Source: Brachionus manjavacas (Eukaryota > Rotifera > Eurotatoria > Ploima > Brachionidae). Taken from it: 64,000 bases of DNA. Position 1 is the stretch's first letter, and every line of letters starts with the position of its first letter. Position numbers and translations under genes: made by a program. Under the pieces are notes generated by a model. That model did no database searches. It was not told the origin of the DNA and saw only the letters and a list, made by a program, of their open reading frames with translations. The stretch lies in the NCBI GenBank assembly GCA_019054805.1, contig JAHQIY010000016.1, positions 372,001-436,000 of the forward strand, given 5' to 3'. Below are positions 10,482 to 22,187 of the stretch, piece after piece.

Positions 10482-12660
10482 GTTGTTCTATTTGTGGGTA
10501 CATTAGCTTTGTGTCGTCAGCATAAGTTAACAAAAAACTTAACATAACTGACTTCCATTCGGATACAACATCACTAACTAAAACACGTTTTTTTCTGTTC
10601 CTGAGTCCATTTGACAACTATGATCGGAATTTCGTATGCTATATTTGACAATCAGAAACTCGTGCAAGACTTTGTCATACGCTTTGGCAAAATCCAGATA
10701 TAAAGCATCAGCGGGCTGTCTACGGCTCCTGCAATCAGTAAGAAATTCGAGAAATCGAGAAGATTCGTCCTACAGGCTTTATGCACCACAAAGCTATGCT
10801 GTTTGTTCGAAAGAATATTGCGCTGGTATAGATGCTTCAGAAAGTATTCTTTAATCATTGACTCCATTTCTTTGCAAGGGACTGAGGTAAGTGAAACTGG
10901 ACGATAATTCCCCCACTTCAGTTCCGCTCCCTCGCTTAAAAATTGGTGTGACATTGGCATCTTTCCGCTCATGAGGTATAGCTGAGTGTTTTAATGACTG
11001 CACGAAAAGGAAACCATCGTGTCAGCCAAAAATGCCGAACACATTTTGAAGGCATGCGAGGATACTTTGTCGACACCTGACGTCTTGTCGCTTTGCAGAC
11101 TTTCGAGTTCCTTGAGGACTTTTTCTGGTGTGACAATGTCTTCGACACTGAAGGCTGGATCAGGCTGGGCACGAATATGGAAGACATTAGTCGCATGAAA
11201 TATTTGCTCTCTTGAAGACTGAATGGAATAATTCGTTGAGTAGTTCAAAAATGCTTTCTCTATTGGTATCAAGTTCCCCATCATGATTTTTAAGCGCTGC
11301 AATTGACTCTCTTTGTGAAAATCGACTATTTATTTACAAAAAAAGTCTCTTCGGATTCTCTTTCGCATCCCTGGCCAGTTTTGAGTTCGAAATCGATGAC
11401 ACTTTGTTTGATAACTATCTTGACTATTTTACATGCTGCTTTGTGTTTAACGGACAATTTCTTGTTGTCCTTCGACACATTTACCGATGAAAAGACGTCT
11501 TTTGCGACGAATGAGAGAACATATTTGTTTATACTACCAAGGAGGCTTCACATTAACGGGTCGCGGCTTATGTAGTTTGACAAAAAGCTCTGTTCCAGCT
11601 GTTCCAAAAACATCCAGAAAGGCCGAATAAGAGCTCTGTATTGACTTAGTGTCGAAAATTTTCTTCCAGTCTATTTTTTTGAGGTAAGCTGTCATTGAAA
11701 CGTAGTCACCATTTCTCCAATTTAAGCGTCTTCTGTCAAATGGTTTTTCCGGAGTGATTGGTGAAATATACTGAAATCGCAGACTACAATGGCACCTTAA
11801 CGCGCTAGTGACCAAGGGTGGGCCAATCTCAACTTCAGTGGTCCGGTTTGAGTCGCTGATCAAGACGCGATCAAGCAAGCTTCTCGACTGACCATTACTG
11901 ATAAATTTGTTGCTGGATACGAGCTGAACAAGAGTTGAAATGCTGATCGCATCGTTGACATAAACGCATGGCGAAGCAACGTTAGCTAAAACCGGTGATC
12001 CATTCTCGCTTCACTCGACGTCTGGCATGTTAAAATCATCCATCAAGATGCTACTAGAATATGGTCTCCGAGGAGTCGTGTTGCGGTGTAGATTGATCGT
12101 GAGATGCAGCTGTCAGTGACCTATACTGTATTGGACACATTTTTGGGTGGTGGTCGATAGCCAACTAATAAAGGGGACTCATCTTCGAGCCTGATGGAAA
12201 CCCAAATTTGCTCACATTCTTAATTAAGAAAGCTACTTTCCTGTGCCTCAATTGCTTGTATTCCATCACGCACTTAAATGCATACTGCGCCTCCAGTTTT
12301 GTAGTCTTTGCGATCCGATCTGAAAAGCTGGAATCTAGAAAGTGCAGCAGTTGACCTTTGGTAAAACCATGTTTTTGTAATGATGATATCTGACAACATG
12401 GTTGCTGTATTTGCCTCCAGCAAATGCATCTTGTTATTCAGACTGGTTGCGTTTGTATACCAAAAGTTAAGTTTTTCTTTGGAAATTACTAGACTTATTG
12501 ACCGAGAAGTCTGAGACTTTGGGGAAGAACTAGCGTCCAAGAGTTGGAAGGATAAATCATTTGAGCTTTTTGAGAACGAAGATACAAAGCTGTTATCAAG
12601 AGTGTCAAGGCTTGAATTTTCATTATCCAATTTCGCCACAGATATGTAAGGAGAACTCAT
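10482..12660 (-). mobile_element. Non-LTR retrotransposon D with EN and RT domains, decayed
   Basis: The most complete LINE in the window. The ORF2-like start is the ATG at 12660. A Ser-rich leader is followed by the N-terminus of an APE-type endonuclease (LNFWYTNATSLNNKMHLLEA, then LSDIIITKTWFYQRS). The end of the endonuclease is at 11878-11760 (LLDRVLISDSNRTTEVEIGP); its catalytic SDH region is degraded. The linker lies at 11302-10991 (LESLQSDKTSGVDKVSSHAF). RT follows at 10972-10652 (WGNYRPVSLTSVPCKEMESM), with SNGLRNRKKRVLVSDVVSEW near 10610-10550 and the catalytic YADDTKL near 10526-10506. Frames change several times, so it is inactive. The 3' end is lost just after YADD. Confidence 0.82.
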
Positions 12661-12979
12661 TTTTTTTAAATATTTTTTTTAAATAAAATGATATAAACAA
12701 CTCTTTTTTATTTAAAACTTAGTTCGTAAGTCATAAATGACATTCTTTTTGATTCTCAACTGTAAGTATGAGATAAAATTCATTGTTTTTCTTAAATAAA
12801 GTCTCTCTCATTTTTTCATCCGGACTTGCGACCGACATCGGTATGGTTTCATCACTTCATTTTTTTTTCCAGATTCTTATGGTTTTTTTTAAATATTTTG
12901 ATTTAGTTTGAATTTTTAAATTTTTGAATTTTTTTTGTTTTTTTTTTCCATTATTTTGTTATTCGAAAGGAAAATTTTA
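12661..12979. other. AT-rich spacer, possible LINE 5'UTR
   Basis: T-rich sequence directly upstream of the start of element D. It contains a short GC-richer patch (gacttgcgaccgacatcgg, near 12822-12842) that may be D's 5' untranslated region. No gene is seen. Confidence 0.4.
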
Positions 12980-13454
12980 CATCTATTGACAACAACAACA
13001 AAAAAACTATGATTGAACTTTTTGTTCCTTTTAAAAAATTATTTTCTCATAAAATAAGTTTAGATATTCGTTATGAAAAGACGTGCTTTTATCCTTTTTA
13101 AATTTTTTTTTCTTTTTATTTTTTAGAATTTAATATTAGCCTTAGTCTAGAAAAGACTACTTTCTGTCCTTTTTGACTTTTATTTCTCAAAAAGAATGTT
13201 CTTTTTATACTTTTTAGAATTAAAATTGGCCTGAGTTAGAGAAATTAGTTAAGAGTAAGGATAAGTTAAATTTTGGGTAGGTGACAAAAAAGACTTTTTA
13301 TGGTCTTTATGACCTTAAATCTTTATGAAGATTCTTTTTGACTAGAAAAAGTCAGAAAGGATAAAAAAGACGTCTATTCTAGACAAATTACAATATTAAA
13401 AAGAACATCCTTTCAAAATAGAGAGTATATCTAAAGGCCCGTTGTCAATAGGTC
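12980..13454. mobile_element. MITE-like element with 8-bp target duplication
   Basis: A 475-bp element with inverted ends. The left end reads CATCTATTGACAAC and the right end, reverse-complemented, GACCTATTGACAAC. It is flanked on both sides by AAATTTTA (12972-12979 and 13455-13462). Inner arms also pair: the left arm near 13146-13210 (GTCTAGAAAAGACT, CCTTTTTGACTTTT, CTCAAAAAGAAT) matches the complement of 13320-13385. An 8-bp duplication with short inverted ends fits non-autonomous hAT-type elements. It has no coding capacity. Confidence 0.6.
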
Positions 13455-13744
13455 AAATTTTAATTATTCTACAAATTTTTACAAAAATAATTTTCCAATT
13501 TTAATTTTTCTATTTTGATGATTTTTGAAAAAGCATCGTAATATTTATTCTCTGTTTCAAAATAAGCACTATTTTTTATTCGAAATGATTTGCCTTCTGA
13601 TACAAAATTTATATTTATATTAAGAATTACTTTAATCAAATTCAAGGCAGTTTCCTTTGGTTTTTTTTCAGCATTTTTCTTGTCTTAAAATGTTCCATAC
13701 TTTCTAGGATTTATTATCTAATTAAATATTCCTTTCTTCTTCTA

Positions 13745-14025
13745 ATCTCGGATAACGTTGATGTCCTCATTTCCTTTTAATTTTATCTTTTTGAACAGCG
13801 ACTCCGAACTGGCACACAAAATCCAATCGAGTTGATCATCTGCACCGCTAATTTTTTTCAGTTTGTGAAATGGGTTTAATTACTCGTCCTTTACTGCAGA
13901 GATTTTTTCAAGTTTTTCCATCCATGGCCGGTTTTGAGCCCTTCAATATCTTTTACTCTTTCTGATTTCAACGATATGGGAGCCTTTTTGTCTAGGAGCT
14001 TTCTCAATATTTCAACATCGATTAA
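13745..14025 (-). pseudogene. Short coding-like remnant of unknown family
   Basis: The minus strand reads DVEILRKLLDKKAPISLKSE, then VKDIEGLKTGHGWKNL, from about 14022. After a frame change it reads LNPFHKLKKISGADDQLDWI and LCASSESLFKKIKLKG to a stop near 13750. Base composition is GC-richer than its flanks and the codon pattern is protein-like, but stops and a shift interrupt it. It could be an ORF1-type retrotransposon product or a dead host exon. No family is recognised. Confidence 0.3.
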
Positions 14026-15167
14026 AAAAATTAGATTTTATTTAGAATAGTTTATTGATTATTTAGAATGTTTTATTTGTTTTTATTTTAATAAAACTTT
14101 ATTAAATAGACCTTTTAATAATAAATGAATATTCTATTCAATTAGCAAAGCATTAATATAAATTATCCGAGTAAAAGAAGCTCATTTTGTCATTAAAAAA
14201 TAAAACGCACTTAAAATCTCCACACTTGCAAAGACCATCTCCACTATGTGCAGACACATGATCATTAAATTTTGATACCAATCGAAAAACACATCTTTAT
14301 TTAAGTATCATAAAGCTTATTGATTGTCAATTAAAATAAAAAACTGAGGCGATGGTGCAACTTGTTTGAAGCGAAGTACATCATTGACGATGGCAAAACT
14401 ATCATTCTGACAAGCACTATTTGCTTTTAAGTGTTTTATTGCTAACAGTGTTAGTATTGCGCCTGTGGGCCTATTGTACATTATTGGATTTTTGGTAATT
14501 TCGAGAATCAAAAATCACTGCTATCTGACGATCTGAAATCAATTAGTAAAGCGTATGTTTGATCAGACACTTGTTAAAATGGGACTTGAAAGAAAAACAA
14601 GTCTTAAGTGAGGGATTAAGCAACACACACTCGACACAGAGACATGCGCTCGCTCGCTCGCTCACACAGAGCGAGTATCGTGTCTTAGTTGATTAATGAA
14701 AATATTTTATCCGAAAACAAAGATTCTTCTAAGGTATTTGATTTAATCAGCCAATAAATTTCGACAATTTATCACGATATTGATCTTTTTTCATTTGATC
14801 AGATCTATTTCGCTGGTTGTAACAAAGCCTTAAAAAGATTAAAAAGGTATTAGCATTATTTGTCGATAAAAACGAATTTCTATCTCTCTTCGAGTGAAAG
14901 TAATTTGGATTTTTAGTTGGCCACCGTTAGAACCGATCTAGTTCTTATTGGTTTATCATGCTAATTGAAGTTAAATTCTCAATTTATTGATTTTTGTCTA
15001 TTATCATAATTAGTCCAGACCCAATTAGAATCTTTCTAATCATCTTTTTCTATACTATTGGCTCATCTTTGTATTTGTCAAATTTCGATCTTTATTTCCC
15101 TTTAAACTAGCAAAAAAAAATTAGAAAATTATTTAGTTAATTTTTGAACTTTATTTGGGAAATTAAA
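14026..15167. other. Upstream region of the tailless gene
   Basis: No gene is supported. Near 14647-14675 a CTCG microsatellite followed by CACACAGAGCGAG can fold back on itself (CTCGCTC with GAGCGAG). The rest is AT-rich and probably includes the promoter and 5'UTR of the nuclear receptor gene that begins at about 15.17 kb. Confidence 0.4.
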
Positions 15168-18100
15168 ATGAAAGGTACATTTGCACCACGGCCTTCATTA
15201 ACTTCACGTATTTTAAGCTTTCTTTTCCACCTAGGCGACCGACTACTAGACATCGCATGCAAGGTTTGCGGTGACAAGTCCTCCGGAAAGCATTACGGAA
15301 TTTATAGCTGCGACGGTAAGTCAAACTCTTTTTTTATTTAATCATTTGAGGATTTAACAAAAAATATTTTCAAATGAATTACCAAGTTTGTTCAATGAGT
15401 CTTATATCTTTGAATTTAAATCTCTAAACCTCTTTAACACTAAGGGTGTCAATTTTAAACCTTCTTCAACTGCCATTTGACACAGTCACAATCATGCTCA
15501 GTTTCTTTAGTTCTTATCAGATAAGTTAACTTTCTCTTTAGTTTCTGCACTTAAGTCCCATTAGTTCTCGCTGTATAAACAGTTGCTCTTGATTATTCAG
15601 TTCCATTGACTAAAAGACTTGTTTCGGAGTATCAAACAGGCTTCGATTCGAGATTTATTACGAATCCCACTCCTCTATGTAGCTGCTACCTAATTATACA
15701 AAAATTTTCTGACTCTTAAAATCTTATCTATATTTTTTGTTTTTTTTAATTTTTTTTCTTTCAACTCCATCTTTTTAATCAACTAAATAGTTCTTTAATT
15801 ATTATTTGTGAATCTCATCCTTTCATTGATAAATGAAAAATAATTTACTTTAAGTTTAAAATTTTTTGAACTGTTTTAATTATTTTATTTTATTTTTTTT
15901 TGTCTGAAGGAGCGTATGCTGGAACAGAAAACAAATAAATAATAAATGCTTTAAGATCTGACTAATTTTATCTTTTATTGATTGAAACCCGAAGCTCCCC
16001 AAAACTTTAAGTTTGGAGCTCAACAATTGGGAGTATCTAAAAGAAGCTTTCCCAAAATTTTTCTAAATTTTTTCCATTTTGTTCATTTAGCTTAAATCTG
16101 TAAAATTAGACAAAAATTATCAAAAATATAACAAAAGATTTTTGTAGATTAGCTATTTTGAGTCTGGTCTTTACAGGGTTAATTCTTTTGATCCCCAACT
16201 CTTAAACAAATAAAGAGAATAGACCGGAAAGTATTTTTGCTAGAAAGTGATTGAAAATTTTTGAAATTTTGATTTGAATCTTTCTTTTTACTCGAGATGA
16301 ATCGAGGCAGTTTGGAGCGCAGCTTAGTACTTTCTTTAAACATAATTTTAATAATGTGATCTTTTATTAAAATAGCCACGACTTATTTTTTAAATTAATA
16401 TTAAATTTTTTTTAATTTTGGAGAATCGATTATTGTTTTAAATTCTTTGTTGAAGTTAGAATTTTTTTAATTTTATTTATTTAAATAATAAAATAATGAC
16501 GAGATATTGAAAAGAAATTGTAAAATTCTCTATCACCATAAGCAAACTTGAGGACATTCTTTGTATCTAGTTTATGTTCTATTAAAACCGGAAAGACTAA
16601 ACTCTAAATAAAACTTTTCTAGAAAGTTTATTTAAGAAAAATCACTTGTTAAAATTTTTGTTACTGTATGGTTAATCTTATACCTTAAGCTAAATTAACC
16701 AAATAGAATGAATTTTGCAAAATTTAACTTCCACAATTAAAGACATATGAAGTCAAATTGACATCAGTTATTCTTGTATTAAACAAGTTAAATTAAGAAA
16801 TAAGCTCCAGAATACAAATATTAACAATTGAGCGGTTTTATTTAAATTTAATTTAAATTTTTTAACAGAGCCATGGCCGGTTGGAATGGAGTCCTTCCTT
16901 TCAGCCGCATCACTTAGTATTTGAATTCTTTATTTAAAAATTAAAATCTAGCATAAGAATAGAAGAAAATTACTTGGACTTTTGTGAATTTTTCATAAAG
17001 CCAAAATTGATACACATGGTCTAAGATCGACGCCTGAAGGAACATTTTCCTTACTAATCGAAACTTAGATGCTCATCTCACTTTGCGACTAATCAAATAG
17101 CTTGATGAATTTATAATATTTAAGTTTTTGGCTTATTAATGTTCAAACGATGATTTGAAACAATTTACTACTAAAAATTATATTAATTTACTAAAAAAAT
17201 TACAAATAAATAAAATTTTTAGGTAAATTGAACGAATTCTGAAGTAATTCCTTGTAATATTTTTAACAATTAAAATAATTCACAAAAAATGTCGTTATGG
17301 TGATCAAATTTTTTTCAAAATAAAAAATAAAAAAATTTAAGGGCATTTTTAGAATCGTAATTTAATCATTATTTATTTGTATAATTTTATTTAAAAAATA
17401 ATTTAGGAGGTGACCCTAGGGAAAGTCCGAATGGTGCAAGACCTTCTTTTGAGCCCGTATTAAAAAGAAAAATTGATATAAATTTAGATGATAGAATAAA
17501 ATTAGATAAAAATAAAAACATGAAAAAAATGATTAATTTAGTTTAAGAGCGAATTTAGATTAAAAAGAAAAAAAAAATTAGTTAATCATTAGTTAAACAT
17601 GTTTTTTTGATTAAAAAAATTAATTTTTTTTTTTAAGTTTAGTTTTTAGAAGAAAAAAATTCCATCTAGTTATGATTTTTTGGCAGCTCTTTTTAGTTTT
17701 CTTTTCAAGGTTTAATTATTAAATTTAATTTAATTTAATTTCGCAATTTAATATAAAAAATAGTGTTTTTAAAGTGAAATAGCTTTTTTAATCATTTTGT
17801 TAAAGGTTATTTCCTAATTTCAGTTTTTCTAACATAATTAAAATTTTAAAAGATATAAAAGAGAGAAGCTATTTTTTAAATACAACTATTTCAATTAATT
17901 AAGTCAGTGATTTTGTCTTTTTTTATCTTTAAATAAAACCTAAAAAAAACTTCAGAAAAAAGTATAAGCCAAGTTAAGCATTTGTTTTTTTGACTGTTTT
18001 TCGGATTTTGTCTTGTATTGGTTTAGTCCAAGCCTCAACAGCTTCTTTTTTATTTAGTTTTGGTTTTAATTTTTTTCTTTATTGCTTTAAGCTGAGATTA

Positions 18101-20053
18101 AATCTTATAGCAAGGTTAAAAAAAACTTAAAATAAAAAAATCTCAAAAGTAATTAATCAATATCTCTTATTTTCCACTTACGAAGACAAAATATTGAAAC
18201 ACTTTTATTTAAATCAAAAAATAATTGATTTTGATTTTGGCTGAAAGTAATTTTTTTCCTTTTTGAAAGGCTGTTCAGGATTTTTCAAAAGAAGCATTCA
18301 CAAGAATCGTGAGTATGTATGCAAGGCGGCAAGCGAATTGAAAGGCAAGTGCCCAATTGACAAGACCCATCGTAATCAATGCAGAGCATGTAGATTACAG
18401 AAATGCTTCGAAGTAAATATGAACAAAGACGGTAAGCGGTTTATTATATTGGACAGATCTAGGCAATCGTGATTTAGAAAATATCTTAAGGACAGATCAT
18501 GCGCTAACTAGAGTAAATTTTTAATTAATTGAGAAACTAAAAATATGCCTTTAAATAAGTCTGTAAAAAAAATTTCTAAATAAAAAATAGCTACAAAGCC
18601 AAATAGAGACATAATAAAAAGATTAGATTAATCACATTTGATGCTTGATTTATAATCTTAAAATTTAACTTGAGTGCAATCATGCTTAAATTACTTAGCT
18701 GACGTTTTCTTTTTTTTTCAAATAGCGGTACAACATGAGAGAGGACCCAGAAAAATAAAGCAAAAAACTTTTTATGATTTAACGTCATCTTCACCATCAT
18801 CGACGGGCTCATTCCGATCGGTTTCACCCAAAAGCTCGTCACCAGGTTTGAAACAAGCCAGCTGGCCTTTGACCATAAACCCATCATGTTTATACATGCC
18901 ATTATCGCCCTATCTTGTTCAGCAAGAATTTCAAAAGCAAGAATTTCAAAAGCAAGAACTTTTTAAAGTGCTTAATAACTACACCATACCATTTTCAACT
19001 ATTCAGACAGAATCTAAGACACCGCTAGCTAAAAGATTCAAAGCAGAAACTGTCGATAAATTGATGACCCCCAGTTGGTACACTAGATTGGTTGAATACA
19101 AACATCATCACTCTGACTCATTCAATTTGGCCAACTTGTTCACTTCTATGTATTCAAGACAGACTTTTGCAAGTATTGATCATCAGACAAAAAGTGATAG
19201 TTCCATTCAGGAGTATTTAAATAAGCCAGTAAATATCGGAGGAAATATTGTAACTAAATTAAATTCTTAAATAATTCAAAATTTATATCTTTTTTGTATT
19301 TAAAGTTGAATATACAGGAATCTGGAGCTAGAATTTTGTTTTTGATAATCAACTGGGCCAAATCATTTTTTCAGTATAAAGAAGTATCTCAAAATGATCA
19401 GGTAAGAAAATAAAACTTGACAAAATTTCTTTTTCTCATTATACATTTTGAAAGTTGCTTTTTATTGAAAAAAATTGGAAAGACTTGTTTGTGGTTAAAT
19501 TGATTCAGTGGTCAGTGCCGATACATTCATTAAAAGATCAAGATATAGCGTTAATAATCGAAATGATTAGTGAACAAGATAAAAATTTAAATCACCTTGA
19601 TCAATCTAAATGCTTGGAAAACTTTAATCTGGTTAAATATTATTACACAGTAATCAACAAATTGGCATTGGAGATCATTGACTATGAACTTTTGAAAATT
19701 TTGCTCTTGCTAAGAACAGGTATTTAACAATTTTTCAAATTGTTGATAATATTTCAATGCTGATTTTTAGATTGTGAAATGGATTTGGAAAATGAAGATA
19801 AAATAAAATTAATTCAAAAAGGTAAATTCAAATTTTTGGCAAATTTTAAATATATTTAGAGCAAATTTTTTAAGATGTGGTAAAAGAAAAAATTGAACAA
19901 ATTGATCCAAATAAATTAGCAGTAATTGCACAACTTTTGGACGAAATTCACAAAAATGTTCAAGAAAAAACATTGGAGCTTATATTTTTTAAATTTTCAA
20001 TAGGAAATTCGTGTATAAAAAAAATTCTCTGTGAACTTTATACTAATTCGTAA
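15168..20053 (+). CDS. tll/NR2E1: Tailless/TLX nuclear receptor (NR2E1-type)
   Basis: A DNA-binding transcriptional regulator, in other animals needed for brain and eye patterning and neural stem cells. Seven exons have matching phases: 15168-15315, 18270-18431, 18726-19249, 19306-19401, 19455-19719, 19771-19821 and 19875-20053 (474 aa). The zinc-finger domain is split by a 2.95-kb intron. Exon 1 has [20 protein letters not shown]; exon 2 has [20 protein letters not shown], then [20 protein letters not shown]; exon 3 adds AVQHERGPR, the TLX signature. A long Ser-rich hinge follows. The ligand-binding domain is recognisable but divergent: [15 protein letters not shown], then [20 protein letters not shown], and a C-terminal FFKFSIGN like the FFKKTIGN of TLX. 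The start is uncertain: the ATG at 15168 is used, but an acceptor (cacctag) at 15234 could instead join an unseen upstream exon. Confidence 0.93.
15316..18269 (+). other. Large intron 1 of the tailless gene
   Basis: This 2.95-kb intron separates the two zinc fingers of the receptor. It is AT-rich, holds one copy of the dispersed ATAAA-tailed repeat (about 15880-15946) and shows no nested gene. A weakly GC-richer patch lies at about 17405-17460. Confidence 0.8.
15880..15946 (-). repeat. Dispersed repeat with (ATAAA)n tail, copy 2
   Basis: Reverse-oriented copy: a TTTAT-rich tail at 15880-15900 followed by TCTGAAGGAGCGTATGCTGG and AACAGAAAACAAATAAATAA. It is a diverged match to the complement of the 4.24-kb core, inserted in intron 1 of the tailless gene. 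Confidence 0.55.
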
Positions 20054-22187
20054 ATAAGTATTTGGCTGTTAAAAAAATTGTATTCTAGTCTTCTCATTTA
20101 ATCGTTAAGCCATTTAAAAAAAATATGTGTCTTTTTGTTGTGGTTTAACTTTAATTTATTCCCTTAACTTTAAATAAATTTTTGAAAAAGCTTTGAAAAA
20201 TTAAATAAAATAAAATAATTAATCTCTGAAAACTCACCTGATTATTTGGATCAAATTTTTATAAGCTTTCTAAAAAACATAGCTTAATTTATAAACTTCA
20301 AACAAATTATTTTCAAGAATCAAATAAGCAAAATATTTCAAATCATTTTATTATATCTATTACCTACTTTAAATTAAAATTCACATTTCATTTACATCAA
20401 GTGTAATTTCAAATACTTATAAGACTTTTATCACGTTTTCTAAATCTTGCATTCTTGAACATTATCTTTAATGAAATTTTTCATAAACTTATTGCTCCAT
20501 GTAATAATTGTTACTTTCTTAATCAGATCTAAAAAAAAAATTAATTAAAAAAAGGGTTTAGTTAACTCCTTTTTAGTTTTAGATAAGCGCATTAAGTTGC
20601 AATAAAGGTAGAATATAGCGTTCAATAAACCAAAATGTTTTTTCTTAATTTAAAAAAAAATTAGAATGCTCGAGTTAGATTTTCAGTTTGATCTGGTACA
20701 AAAAGTGTTTATTTGGATAAAATTAAGGTCTTTTTGAGATTAAAAATTAAATTTGAGTTGGAAAAAAATTTTGATTCTTTCGGATTTAGCTTATCAAATT
20801 CCTAAATAACTTGGATTTGTGTAGTTTATTTCAATTCATTCAATTCTAATAACTTTTGAACGGAAAGTTATAAAATTATTCTGCAAAAGGTTAGATATTG
20901 TAACAATTTTGTTACAACTAAATAAATGGATCTGCAAAAACAATGCAGAGTGGATCGGACATCTTTTTTAATGGTGCGTGAATTTTGTAAAGTTACAGAA
21001 TTATGGCAAACCATTATTTTTGGTGTAACAAAATTGGTGCAATATAAAACCTTTTGCTGAATAATTGTATCACTTCCTGTTCAAAAGTTATTAGAGTTTG
21101 CATGAATTGAAATGATTGAATTGGAATCAACTTCAAAAAGCCAAATAACTTAGATAAAAAAGTAAATTTTTTTTTTGATTTTTCCAATATAAATTTCCAT
21201 GACAGTAGTGTCGTTTTTTAAAATTTGGTATAGAAAAAATTAATACATTAAGATCAATTAAAATAGTATCCTTTAAGTTTAGATTTTCTAATGTTGAAAC
21301 TTTAAGTACTTGAAATTTTTTTTCATAAAATCTTTTCAGCTTAAACTTCTCAAGTAAAGTGTTTATTTTTTTCTAAAACAAAAGAAAATTATTAAATATT
21401 ATAGAAAGTCACTTTTTTTCTTAACTTTAAAAGCTCAGAAGAAAATAATTAAACAAATATTTCAGAAATCTTTTCTTGAAACTTTGTCATTTACATTTGC
21501 AAGAACTCTTTAAAAATTTTCTAAGGCTTATTTTAACAATTAAAATTAGATTTTAAAAGGATTTCTATACCTATTAGATTAACATGTTTTCATCGAGTTG
21601 TTTTAAATTTTAAATAATTTTTTAATCGTATTTTAATAAAATGTTTTTATTTAAATGTTAAACTTTTAATTACATTTTAATAATAGAAAAAAACATTTTC
21701 CTAATTTTTTCATTTTTTAAATAGAAATTTCCATTTAAATTTGATTGTAGAAATTTAATTTAAATTAATAAATATCGAAGATTGTTTGCTTCTTTTTGAA
21801 TTCAATGATACCTTTCTGAAACTGAGTATGATTCGTAGCTAAGTAATTAATTTTAGTTTCTTTCTAAATTTGCTTAAAACTCTTAATTCCCTAATGCTCA
21901 ATCAGGATATTTTCAATTTTCAATTTTCAATTTTCGAAAGTAAATCTGTCTTTTTATCATTTTAAAGTAGATTAAATGACAAAATTAGACTCAAGATATC
22001 AAATTTTAAAATTGTGACATTTTCTGTTAAAAAAATTTAATTTAATTAAAAAATTGAAAAAATTGTCCTGTTGACCTGTTTAAATTTTTTTAACATCAGT
22101 TATGTCTATGAAAAATATTGATAATGCCTAATATTTTAAATATATTCAAAGTCATGTTTTATCAAATTTAATATTTAGATCAATCAA
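20054..22187. other. Intergenic between tailless and Ig-5TM copy A
   Basis: AT-rich sequence of about 2.1 kb. No gene is seen. It contains the large foldback element described separately at about 20795-21150. Confidence 0.6.
20795..21150. mobile_element. Foldback/MITE-like long inverted repeat
   Basis: The left arm (about 20829-20930: CTAATAACTTTTGAACGGAA, then TTATTCTGCAAAAGGTT, then CAATTTTGTTACA) is matched by the complement of about 21018-21122 (CTAATAACTTTTGAACAGGA, then TTATTCAGCAAAAGGTT, then CAATTTTGTTACA). Arms are about 100 nt with few differences, around a loop of about 85 nt that contains the GC-richer gcagagtggatcggacatc. Weaker pairing extends outward on both sides. It has no coding capacity. 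I could not fix the ends or a target duplication. Confidence 0.6.

Noticed and set aside
13140-13390. Inner inverted arms considered as a separate small hairpin or CRISPR-like repeat
   Set aside because: The arms lie inside the larger element with its own ends and target duplication. There are no regularly spaced repeats, so no CRISPR array; the genome is eukaryotic.
14317-14511. Minus-strand 64-codon frame upstream of tailless
   Set aside because: No domain, no clear splice sites, and it lies in the presumed promoter region of a plus-strand gene.
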